NCBI GenBank assembly: GCA_035527515.1
Contig: DATLAJ010000114.1
Span: 71,994-117,481, forward strand
Length of the DNA stretch: 45,488 nucleotides
Source: a bacterium
GTDB taxonomy: Bacteria > B130-G9
Reading direction: 5' to 3'
This document shows, piece by piece, positions 7,225 through 14,028 of this stretch. The notes under the pieces were generated by a model. That model was given only the letters and a program-made list of their open reading frames with translations, searched no databases and was not told the origin of the DNA. The translations under genes and the position numbers were made by a program. Numbering within the stretch: the first letter of the stretch is position 1; each line of letters starts with the position of its first letter.

Positions 7225-7620
7225 ATGTACTCTGAAAAACAGTCAAAAATAGAGTCGGAGGCGCTTGGCGATTTTGCCAAAGTGATGCAGAGCGGCGGTT
7301 TTTTCCAACCCGAGCCGGCAAAGGGGCGGGAAAGCACGGGACCTCAACCCAAATCCGCCGGCCGCCTGAACCTGAATCAGAAGGATGTGAAAAACGGCCT
7401 CGGCCAACTGGTGCTCACACTGGTCAAACTGCTGCATGAGCTCCTGGAGCGACAGGCCCTCCGGCGCATCGAGGCGGAGTCACTGAGTGACGATGAGATC
7501 GAAGAGCTGGGGATAACGCTGATGAAGCAAGCCCATGAGATCGAGAGGCTTCGTAAGGAGTTCGGCCTCGAGGATGAGGACCTGAATCTCGATCTAGGGC
7601 CGCTTGGAAAACTACTATAA
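7225..7620 (+). CDS. gvpK: Gas vesicle protein GvpK
   Basis: 131 residues. The conserved core is present: LNLNQKDVKNGLGQLVLTLV, then LLHELLERQALRRIEAESL, the SDDEIEELG helix, and the ending FGLEDEDLNLDLGPLGKLL, which is almost the GvpK consensus. GvpK is a required assembly factor in most vesicle operons. The first 45 residues are variable and probably disordered. It lies 43 bases after gvpJ with AGAGGTAAGG upstream of ATG 7225. Confidence 0.96.
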   Translation: MYSEKQSKIESEALGDFAKVMQSGGFFQPEPAKGRESTGPQPKSAGRLNLNQKDVKNGLGQLVLTLVKLLHELLERQALRRIEAESLSDDEIEELGITLMKQAHEIERLRKEFGLEDEDLNLDLGPLGKLL

Positions 7621-7663
7621 CTCATCCACAGCGCATGGCCATGAACCAGAAGGAGTCTTAGTC

Positions 7664-7747
7664 GTGGGCATTCTGGCCGTGGCTATAGGGATACTATTCT
7701 GTGTGATTTATTGGTGGCAGAAGAAAAACAGGTGGCCGGACCAATGA
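7664..7747 (+). CDS. 27-residue single-pass membrane peptide in gas vesicle operon
   Basis: A short frame starts with GTG 7664, preceded by AAGGAG (7650-7655) at 8 bases, and ends with TGA 7745-7747. It encodes one hydrophobic segment, GILAVAIGILFCVIYWW, followed by a basic tail QKKNRW. That is the composition of a small inner-membrane peptide with an inside-positive C-terminus. I know no named family. The good ribosome site, the membrane-like composition and the location in the 252-base gap between gvpK and the next gvp gene argue that it is real. It is short enough that chance cannot be ruled out. Confidence 0.5.
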   Translation: MGILAVAIGILFCVIYWWQKKNRWPDQ

Positions 7748-7872
7748 CAACTGTATGGATTCATGATTGGCGATTGAGGCGCACGAGCTGTCCCCAATCT
7801 TCATCTCAACAGGGACAACCGCACAGATACGAAAGCAATCAGCAATAATCAATGTAAACCGGAGGTTTTAGT

Positions 7873-8190
7873 ATGGCCATTCAGCGGGCAACAACCCTGC
7901 AAACTACCAACCTTGCCGACATCCTCGAGCGCGTCCTGGATAAGGGGATCGTCATAGCCGGTGATATCCGCATAAGCTTGGTGGACGTCGAGCTCTTGAC
8001 GATTCAGCTGCGACTTGTCATCTGTTCCGTAGATAAGGCCAAAGAGATGGGGATGGACTGGTGGGTCAATAATCCGGCATTATGTTCCGGAGCGGGTAAG
8101 AAAGAAATGGAACCGGTCTTGGATACTCTTACAAGAATTGAGGAAAGGCTGGGCAGGCTGGAAGGTGTTCCAGTATCCGAAAAGGGCTGA
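7873..8190 (+). CDS. Second GvpJ-type (GvpA-family) protein with C-terminal extension
   Basis: 105 residues. The GvpA-like core ADILERVLDKGIVIAGDIRI then SLVDVELLTIQLRLVICSVD matches GvpJ/GvpS/GvpM minor proteins. After it comes MGMDWW and a charged tail ending in a probable helix (LDTLTRIEERLGRLEG). GGAGG (7861-7865) precedes ATG 7873. It is the last recognisable gvp gene; the next 830 bases hold only repeats and gene debris. The two GvpJ-type proteins of this cluster differ enough to have separate roles. Which of J, M or S this one is cannot be settled by eye. Confidence 0.88.
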   Translation: MAIQRATTLQTTNLADILERVLDKGIVIAGDIRISLVDVELLTIQLRLVICSVDKAKEMGMDWWVNNPALCSGAGKKEMEPVLDTLTRIEERLGRLEGVPVSEKG

Positions 8191-8359
8191 GCGGACTGAA
8201 TCAGCTGCGCCGTCGCCACTCCTATTTGCCCCTCCCCCTTTCCCCCCTTGGGCAAATTCCTCGTCAGAGCAGGAGTTTCCCCATTCTGTTTTGGACTGGT
8301 TCATGATGCCGACTTCGTCTCAGATGCTCGACGCCGCCTCCGCATCCCCGAAGGGGATT

Positions 8360-8562
8360 AACGTGGGTAGCCGTAGGCGTCAGCCTACGGAATCGGAACG
8401 CATCCCCACCTCCCCAGATTGGCCCTGAAGGGGCCGCACAACAGTCCTTTCACACCGGAAACCTTCGTCATAAAACGGTCGATTGTGCAACCCTTTCAGG
8501 ATTGTTTTTCTTTTTCTTCGCTGGTCGTGATCCGTAGGCTGACGCCTACGGCTACCCACGTT
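8360..8562. repeat. REPIN-like element: two inverted REP hairpins
   Basis: The 31 bases at 8360-8390 are repeated as an exact reverse complement at 8532-8562. Each arm is GTAG followed by a perfect small hairpin, CCGTAGGC-GTCA-GCCTACGG. A conserved GTAG next to a palindrome, in inverted pairs, is the known layout of REP sequences mobilised by RAYT (REP-associated tyrosine transposase) enzymes. Smaller hairpins flank both arms (CCCCGAAGGGG near 8347 and CCGCCC/GGGCGG near 8563). Related arms occur inside the elements at 18216-18535 and 42113-42436. No RAYT gene is in the window. The 8191-8359 stretch before it holds nothing I recognise. Confidence 0.8.
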
Positions 8563-8630
8563 CCGCCCTTTCAGGGCGGGAGTATGCCCCGGCTCCGGTA
8601 AGCTCCAATTCCAGTCGATGCCGTCCGGAA

Positions 8631-8890
8631 TTAGAGCCACGCGGCGAGGGTCTTTTCTTTGACGCCGCCGACAGGGAGCACTTTGCCGCGGAGCGTCAGT
8701 TCGCCCGTCATCGCCCCGTTGCCATCGTAATAGTAGCTCCAGGTTGAGGCGCCGTCTGTCGAGGACGTGAGCTGGTCCGCTGAATCGAAGTAGGTCGTCG
8801 TGCTGTGCGACAGCGGGTCAGTGGCCTTCGTGGGCCGACCAAGCGCGTTATAGGCATAGACCGTGCTGTTGGGAGCCGCTAAACATGTTC
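8631..8890 (-). pseudogene. Chimeric fragment: Rhs/YD-repeat segment joined to Lon protease C-terminal segment
   Basis: On the minus strand an open frame without a start codon reads about 58 residues of Rhs-type YD repeats ([38 protein letters not shown]). It then continues in frame as [25 protein letters not shown] and stops two residues later (complement of 8631-8633). That second part is the well-known C-terminal motif of Lon protease (MTGE-TLRG-VLP-GG-KEK-LAA). No natural protein joins these. The fragment is best read as recombination debris, possibly guided by the short shared G-x-M-T-G-E. A TGA closes the frame upstream near 8893. Confidence 0.8.
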
Positions 8891-9022
8891 ATCTTATGAA
8901 GTCTCCTGCCTCCAACCTGATTTTTGTGGCGAGGTGGCACGGTTGACGGTTACCTCTCAGATGTGCAAAGATGGGGTTGATGTGGCGTAGGCTGAGCATT
9001 TTACGACGAAGAGGGAACATGG

Positions 9023-9340
9023 ATGAATCTGAACATCTTCAAGCAGATGGCAAAGGTTAAGGAGAAGATAGCAGCGGCGCAGGAGGCGGTGCGCGAGAAG
9101 ACCGTTGAGGCAACCGTCGGCGGCGGGATGGTTACGATAGTGGCGAACGGGGCTCAGGAGATAATCTCCATCAAGTTTGATAAGCAGGTTATCGACCCCG
9201 ACGATGTCGATATGCTGGAGGACCTCGTTCTGTCGGCGGTGAATGACGCGCTGCGCAAGTCGAAGGAGTTGATGGCGAGGGAGATGGGTCGGTTTGCTAG
9301 GCAGATGGGCCTGCCGCCGCAGATACTGAACCAGCTATAG
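9023..9340 (+). CDS. ybaB: Nucleoid-associated protein YbaB/EbfC
   Basis: 105 residues. The YbaB/EbfC family binds DNA as a dimer. Here the N-terminal helix (IFKQMAKVKEKIAAAQEAV) is followed by the conserved VEATVGGGMVTIVANGAQEI sheet and the DDVDMLEDLVLSAVNDALRK helix. GAGGGA precedes ATG 9023. The gene stops one base before recR, the normal coupling of these two genes. The dnaX gene that often precedes them is missing; the region upstream holds repeats and the Rhs-Lon fragment. Confidence 0.95.
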   Translation: MNLNIFKQMAKVKEKIAAAQEAVREKTVEATVGGGMVTIVANGAQEIISIKFDKQVIDPDDVDMLEDLVLSAVNDALRKSKELMAREMGRFARQMGLPPQILNQL

Positions 9341-9341
9341 A

Positions 9342-9968
9342 ATGGGTTATCCTCGTCAGTTTGTCAGCTTGATCGCGCAGCTTGCGCGTCTGCCTGGCGT
9401 CTCGAGGCGCGGGGCTGAGCGGCTTTCGCTATTCATCCTGAACATGCCCGATAAGTCGGCGAAATCGCTGATCAAGGCGATAGTCTCGGCACGGGAGAAG
9501 GTGCACAGATGCAAGCAGTGTTTCAACCTCTCGTCGGCGGAGCTCTGCACGATTTGCTCCGACGATGAGCGGGACAGAACGACGCTCTGCGTTGTGGAGA
9601 CAGCTCGCGACATTGCGGCTTTAGAGCGTTCACACAGGTATCGTGGTCTTTATCACGTCCTTCTCGGGAAGGTCTCGCCGCTTTCAGGCGTTGGCCCGGA
9701 GGACCTGACGATAAGCAACCTGCTTGAGCGGCTCAAGGGCGGCAATTTCAGCGAGGTCATCATCGCCACGGGGACAGACGTAGAGGGTGAGGCAACTGCG
9801 AATTACGTTGCGCGGGTGGTAGGTGAGCTCGGCGTTGCTGTGAGCAGAATAGCCTACGGCGTGCCGATGGGAGGGCCTTTGGAGTTTGTTGACGAGAGAA
9901 CGCTTGGTAAGGCTGTTGAGGGTAGAACAAGGATCGAACGAGATGACAAATCCAAAAGAGAAAGGTAG
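9342..9968 (+). CDS. recR: Recombination mediator RecR
   Basis: 208 residues. RecR works with RecF/RecO to load RecA on single-stranded DNA gaps. Visible are the N-terminal helix-hairpin-helix LARLPGVSRRGAERLSLFIL, the zinc site CKQCFNLSSAELCTIC, the Toprim part TTLCVVETARDIAALERSHR with YRGLYHVLLGKVSPLSGVGP, and the Walker-B-like GTDVEGEATANY. The C-terminal ARG-IPMGG element appears as AYGVPMGGPLEFVD. Length is normal. ATG 9342 follows the ybaB stop by one base, and the 3' end overlaps the hydrolase gene by 26 bases. Confidence 0.97.
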   Translation: MGYPRQFVSLIAQLARLPGVSRRGAERLSLFILNMPDKSAKSLIKAIVSAREKVHRCKQCFNLSSAELCTICSDDERDRTTLCVVETARDIAALERSHRYRGLYHVLLGKVSPLSGVGPEDLTISNLLERLKGGNFSEVIIATGTDVEGEATANYVARVVGELGVAVSRIAYGVPMGGPLEFVDERTLGKAVEGRTRIERDDKSKRER

Positions 9969-11139
9969 CAAGAGGTCTTTTTGGGGCCTGGCGACCATCG
10001 GCCTTGTCGTAATCGCCGCAATCGTCATAACGATAGTTATCGTCGTCCATTCCGTTGATTGGCAGGCGTATCTGGACAAGCACCTGGCCGAGGCGATGAT
10101 GCTGGACACCGGCCCACCGACGAAGTCACCGGAGGATGTTGGGCTTGTTTTCAAAGACGTCGTGATAAGCACCCAGGACGGGGTGAATCTCGCTGGCTGG
10201 TTCGTGCCAAGCGAGGAGTCGAGGGTTACGATCGTTTTCTGCCGAGGTGCGAGGGGCAACATCGGCGTCTGGCTAGATATGATCAAGCGCCTCCACGGTC
10301 TAAACTACAACGTGCTGGCTTTCGACTATCGTGGGACGGGTCTGTCTGGTGGTGAGGCCTCGTTCCTGATGACAGAAAAGGACGTTGAGGCGGCCGTGAA
10401 CTATGCAGAGAGGCGTTTTGGAGGGGCTGCAAGTAGGATCGGCATCTTCGGGGTCTCGATCGGTGCTGCGGTCGGGATAAACGTTGCGGCAAAGCTTGAC
10501 GCGGTTGAGGCGATAGTTGCCGATTCGCCGTTTTCGTCGTTCGGGGAGGTACTTCCACGGGTCATCAAGAAATACTCGCCACAGCTTGCGGCCAAGATTC
10601 CCAAAGATGCGAAAGCGACGGCCGCGTTCGACCCGATAAGGTCAGTCGCCGAATTATCGCCCAAGCCGCTTTTCATTATTGCGAACGAGAATGATGCGCT
10701 TTGCCCCGCTGATATGGCCCGGAATCTCTATAAGAAGGCAAGGATTCCCAAATATCTATGGGTGGCGCCCGGGACAGAGCATATCGGCGCCAAGGACGTT
10801 TTTTCGATGGAGTACTGGGCCAAAGTTGGGGAGTTCTTTGACCACTGGCTCGCTGGGGCGAGGGCGGCAAATTTCGAAGTCGCGGGAAAGGTCAAGTCGC
10901 TTCCCGACGGCGAGTTTGAGGTGAGGCTTCGGCTGAGCAATATCGGCGACGTGATGAGCGAGGATGTTCCCGTGGCCATCATAATTGAGACCGAGGCGGG
11001 CGAAGTGTGCAAGAACGTCTATTTCCCGGAGAAAAGGCTGCTCTCGTTCAAACTCGATTCAAAGCCGTTGAGTTTCAGGGCAATGCGATTCTTTCACGTC
11101 AAACGCAGCGGCGACGGCTGGGAGCTCTTGCCCGGCTAG
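9943..11139 (+). CDS. Membrane-anchored alpha/beta hydrolase (serine hydrolase)
   Basis: 398 residues from ATG 9943 (AAGGAT upstream). The open frame extends to 9886 but that part lies in recR. One N-terminal membrane segment (residues about 13-35) is followed by an alpha/beta-hydrolase domain of the BEM46/FrsA-like group. Visible are the oxyanion region VFCRGARGN, the nucleophile in GVSIGAA, the acid in ANENDALCP and the His in GTEHIGA. A C-terminal beta-rich segment (about 300-398) looks like an extra small domain. It could be an esterase or acyl hydrolase facing the periplasm. The substrate is unknown. It is translationally linked to recR but probably unrelated in function. Confidence 0.85.
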   Translation: MTNPKEKGSKRSFWGLATIGLVVIAAIVITIVIVVHSVDWQAYLDKHLAEAMMLDTGPPTKSPEDVGLVFKDVVISTQDGVNLAGWFVPSEESRVTIVFCRGARGNIGVWLDMIKRLHGLNYNVLAFDYRGTGLSGGEASFLMTEKDVEAAVNYAERRFGGAASRIGIFGVSIGAAVGINVAAKLDAVEAIVADSPFSSFGEVLPRVIKKYSPQLAAKIPKDAKATAAFDPIRSVAELSPKPLFIIANENDALCPADMARNLYKKARIPKYLWVAPGTEHIGAKDVFSMEYWAKVGEFFDHWLAGARAANFEVAGKVKSLPDGEFEVRLRLSNIGDVMSEDVPVAIIIETEAGEVCKNVYFPEKRLLSFKLDSKPLSFRAMRFFHVKRSGDGWELLPG

Positions 11140-11325
11140 GCCCAATACTGTTCACTTAAGGGTCTCCGTGAAATCCTGAGCCTCGACTCGAGGCGCCGCA
11201 GCGATGACGAATAGGATACCTGCTAGTACTGCGTTTCACTGCTCGAGGATTCCGCCTGCACGGCGTGACTCTTCAGGAGCCGCCGAGCACAGAGCCGCAT
11301 CACACGCGGGCATGTGTCGAGGGCG

Positions 11326-11487
11326 ATGACAGGGATGATACTTGCCGGCGCGAACGTCTTCGAGGCGGTCTCCATACAGGTAGTCGTTTTCTATCTGCTT
11401 CTCTGCCAGGCGACGGTTGTCGCCACGATCGTCTCTTACCTTGCAGGCAGGCAGTTTTTCTGCAGCGACCACACGCTTCTCGCTTAA
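11326..11487 (+). pseudogene. Remnant of UPF0014/FetB-type ABC permease C-terminus
   Basis: A 53-residue frame begins MTGMILAGANVFEAVSIQVV, runs through a hydrophobic helix (VVFYLLLCQATVVATIVSYL) and ends QFFCSDHTLLA. The last membrane helix and tail of UPF0014 (YbbM/FetB) permeases have the pattern M-M-T-G-x-I-L-A-G, E-A-V-x-x-Q-I-V and F-F-x-x-x-H-x-L. The normal protein is about 250 residues, and no matching sequence precedes this frame, so it is a broken remnant. The surrounding gap (11140-11933) has no other gene I can support. Confidence 0.5.
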
Positions 11488-11615
11488 GGCCAGGGAACGT
11501 CCAGAACACCGGACTATGGCCCCGTCCGCCTCGGCAGCAGCTGCCCAATGCGTTCTGGGGTAGAGAGGGTCTCGGGAGCGGAGGCTCTCCGCTGGCAATG
11601 GTCAGAAGATGATCC

Positions 11616-11735
11616 ACGAGGGCGACCAAGAAACACTAAGAAGAAGCTTGGCATCCCCTCATGTCTTTCGTGGACAGTCTGTTCGGTTGGAGGATGCGCC
11701 ATGCCAATCTGTGAAATCTGCGTCATCTGTGGACC
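11616..11735. repeat. Dispersed low-complexity repeat (purine arm / pyrimidine arm)
   Basis: The stretch contains CCAAGAAACACTAAGAAG, then CTTTCGTGGAC about 20 bases later, then AATCTGCGTCATCTGTGG. Similar purine-rich ACACGAAGG and pyrimidine-rich CTTTGTGTCCTTAGTGG arms recur at 41092-41233. Such imperfect inverted texts recur between genes in many environmental genomes. I see no gene in this stretch. Confidence 0.4.
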
Positions 11736-11933
11736 CTTTCCTATGCGGGCAAGAAGGCCAAGCCGCCGCACTCCAAACGGACCCTCGTCGTGCCCGACAC
11801 CCCATCAATGTGATTATTGGGGAGCTTGCTGGCGATTGACTCACACCACGCTTCGCCCTATATTCTGCTCCAAAATAAACCTAAGCACTGACTGTTCGAT
11901 CTCTTTCAATCTCTGGAGCGTGAGAGTAAGGCA

Positions 11934-13259
11934 ATGAAGGCGAGAACATTCCCGGGTGGGATACATCCGCTCGAAAACAAATACCTAACCGAGAAGAAGC
12001 CTATCGAGCGGGCTGCGGCGCCGGAGCTCGTAGTGATCGCGATGTCTCAACATATCGGTGCACCATGCAAACCCATCGTCAAGGTCGGCGACGAGGTGAA
12101 GATGGGGCAAAAGATCGGCGAGGCGCAAGGTTTCGTATCGGTGCCGGTCCATTCGAGCGTGTCCGGCAAGGTCAAAGCGATCGGCCCGTTCCAACACCCG
12201 CTTGGCAATGTGCAGCCGGCGATAACCATCGAGAACGACGGGAGGGACGACGCGGTCGATCCCATGCAGCCGCTCGATGACATAAGGGACGTGGAGCCGA
12301 AGAAGCTAATCGGGCGCATCTGTGAGCTCGGCGTTGTGGGAATGGGCGGGGCGACGTTCCCGACGCACGTGAAGCTATCGCCTCCAAGAGAAAAGCCGAT
12401 CGATACGGTAATTCTGAATGGAACAGAGTGTGAACCATACCTGACCGCCGACCACCGGCTGATGCTCGAGCATCCCACACGGATAATCAATGGCTTCAAG
12501 GTCGTGGTCCGTGTTCTCAACGCAAACCGGGCCATAATCGGCATCGAAGCCAACAAGCCCGATGCGATCGAGGTGATGCGACAATCGCTGAACGGTTCGG
12601 GCAACATCGAGGTGTTCAAGCTCTTGGTCAAATACCCACAAGGTGGCGAGAAGCAGCTGATCAAGTCGCTTCTGGACCGCGAGGTGCCGCCGCCGCCGGG
12701 GCTTCCGATGGATGTTGGCGTGGTCGTTCAAAACGTGGGGACTGCGGCGGCGATTGCGGATGCTGTGTTCGAGGGTAGGCCGCTCATCGAGAGGGTAACC
12801 ACGGTGACCGGAAGCGGCGTCAAGGACCCCAAGAACCTGTTGGTGCGTGTGGGGACGCTAGCGTCGCAGCTGATTGAGCAGTGCGGCGGCTACAATGGCG
12901 AGATCGGCAAGATCATATTTGGTGGGCCGATGATGGGCATAGCGCAGAGCACAGACCGGGTTCCCGCCTGCAAGGGCACCTCTGGCGTGCTGGTGCTAAC
13001 CAAGGACGATACCACAATCCGAGAGCCCGACCCATGCCTCAGATGCGGCAGATGTGTCCAGGCCTGTCCAATTCACCTCAGGCCGTATCTACTCGGAGCG
13101 CTCGTGGAGAGCGAGCGCCTCGACGACGCCGAGGCTGAGTCGGTGCTCGACTGCATCGAATGCGGCTGTTGTGCGTTCGTGTGCCCCTCATCCCGGTGGC
13201 TGGTTCATCTTTTCAAAAGTGCCAAGGCGCAGATCATGGCCAAAAAACGCAAGAAATAG
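11934..13259 (+). CDS. rnfC: RnfC-type subunit of ion-translocating ferredoxin:NAD oxidoreductase
   Basis: 441 residues. Features in order are the N-terminal GGIHPLENK, the biotinyl-like part VKVGDEVKMGQKIGEA with VHSSVSGKVKAI, the NADH/FMN-binding region GVVGMGGATFPTHVKL and NGTECEPYLTADHRLMLE, then YPQGGEKQLIKSLL. Two 4Fe-4S motifs follow, CLRCGRCVQACP and CIECGCCAFVCP. RnfC is the peripheral NADH-oxidising subunit of the Rnf complex that couples electron flow to sodium or proton export. The other Rnf genes (D, G, E, A, B) are absent beside it; the next gene, 54 bases on, is a transaldolase. It may pair with genes elsewhere or act with another ferredoxin partner. Confidence 0.93.
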   Translation: MKARTFPGGIHPLENKYLTEKKPIERAAAPELVVIAMSQHIGAPCKPIVKVGDEVKMGQKIGEAQGFVSVPVHSSVSGKVKAIGPFQHPLGNVQPAITIENDGRDDAVDPMQPLDDIRDVEPKKLIGRICELGVVGMGGATFPTHVKLSPPREKPIDTVILNGTECEPYLTADHRLMLEHPTRIINGFKVVVRVLNANRAIIGIEANKPDAIEVMRQSLNGSGNIEVFKLLVKYPQGGEKQLIKSLLDREVPPPPGLPMDVGVVVQNVGTAAAIADAVFEGRPLIERVTTVTGSGVKDPKNLLVRVGTLASQLIEQCGGYNGEIGKIIFGGPMMGIAQSTDRVPACKGTSGVLVLTKDDTTIREPDPCLRCGRCVQACPIHLRPYLLGALVESERLDDAEAESVLDCIECGCCAFVCPSSRWLVHLFKSAKAQIMAKKRKK

Positions 13260-13313
13260 CACCGATGCTGACCAAATGTTCAAGGGACAAGAGGCTGTCC
13301 AGGAGGGCTTGAA

Positions 13314-13970
13314 GTGAAATTCTTCGTCGATACCGCTGACGTTTCCCAAATCAGAAGAGCGAGGGAGATGGGACTCGCAGATGGCGTAACAACCAACCCG
13401 TCTCTGGTCTCAAAGACTGGCCGAGCCTTTAGGGAGACCCTTGCCGAGATCTGCGAGATCGTCCGGCCTGGCCCTGTCAGTGCCGAAGTCATAAGCCTCG
13501 AGGCGGACAAAATGGTTGCCGAGGCGCGGCGGCTTGCCAAGATAGCGGACAACATAATCGTCAAGGTCCCCATGACCAGCGACGGAATGAAGGCAGTTCG
13601 CATCCTTCAGGGCGAGGGCATAAGAACCAACGTAACGCTGATCTTCTCCGCCAATCAGGGCCTTTTAGCATGTAAGGCCGGCGCCTCGTTCATCTCGCCC
13701 TTTATAGGGAGGCTTGACGACATCGGCCACAACGGTATGGAGCTAGTTGCCGAGCTGCTTGAGATAAGGGGCAATTACGGCTTTGAGACCCAGGTCATAG
13801 TCGCCAGCATTCGGCACCCAGAGCACGTCAAGCAGGCGGCTCTCTTGGGCGCGGACATCGTAACCATACCATTTGCGGTCATGGAGAAGCTCTTCCGGCA
13901 TGCGCTTACTGATGTCGGCATCGAGCGTTTCCTCGCCGACTGGGAGAAAGTCCCCGACAAGAGCTTCTAG
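13314..13970 (+). CDS. Transaldolase, small (TalC/FSA) class
   Basis: 218 residues from GTG 13314 with AGGAGG at 13301-13306. The N-terminal [20 protein letters not shown], the [14 protein letters not shown] loop and the Schiff-base lysine K84 in NIIVKVPMT identify the short TalC/fructose-6-phosphate aldolase family. [11 protein letters not shown] and [15 protein letters not shown] also match. It would transfer dihydroxyacetone units in the pentose phosphate pathway. Whether it is a true transaldolase or an aldolase cannot be told by eye. It is on the same strand as rnfC, but the two roles are unrelated. Confidence 0.93.
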   Translation: MKFFVDTADVSQIRRAREMGLADGVTTNPSLVSKTGRAFRETLAEICEIVRPGPVSAEVISLEADKMVAEARRLAKIADNIIVKVPMTSDGMKAVRILQGEGIRTNVTLIFSANQGLLACKAGASFISPFIGRLDDIGHNGMELVAELLEIRGNYGFETQVIVASIRHPEHVKQAALLGADIVTIPFAVMEKLFRHALTDVGIERFLADWEKVPDKSF

Positions 13971-14028
13971 TCTATGGTCGCAATTTCCCATAATAAACGG
14001 TATAAGTTGAAACGGAGGGCTTGAGAAT

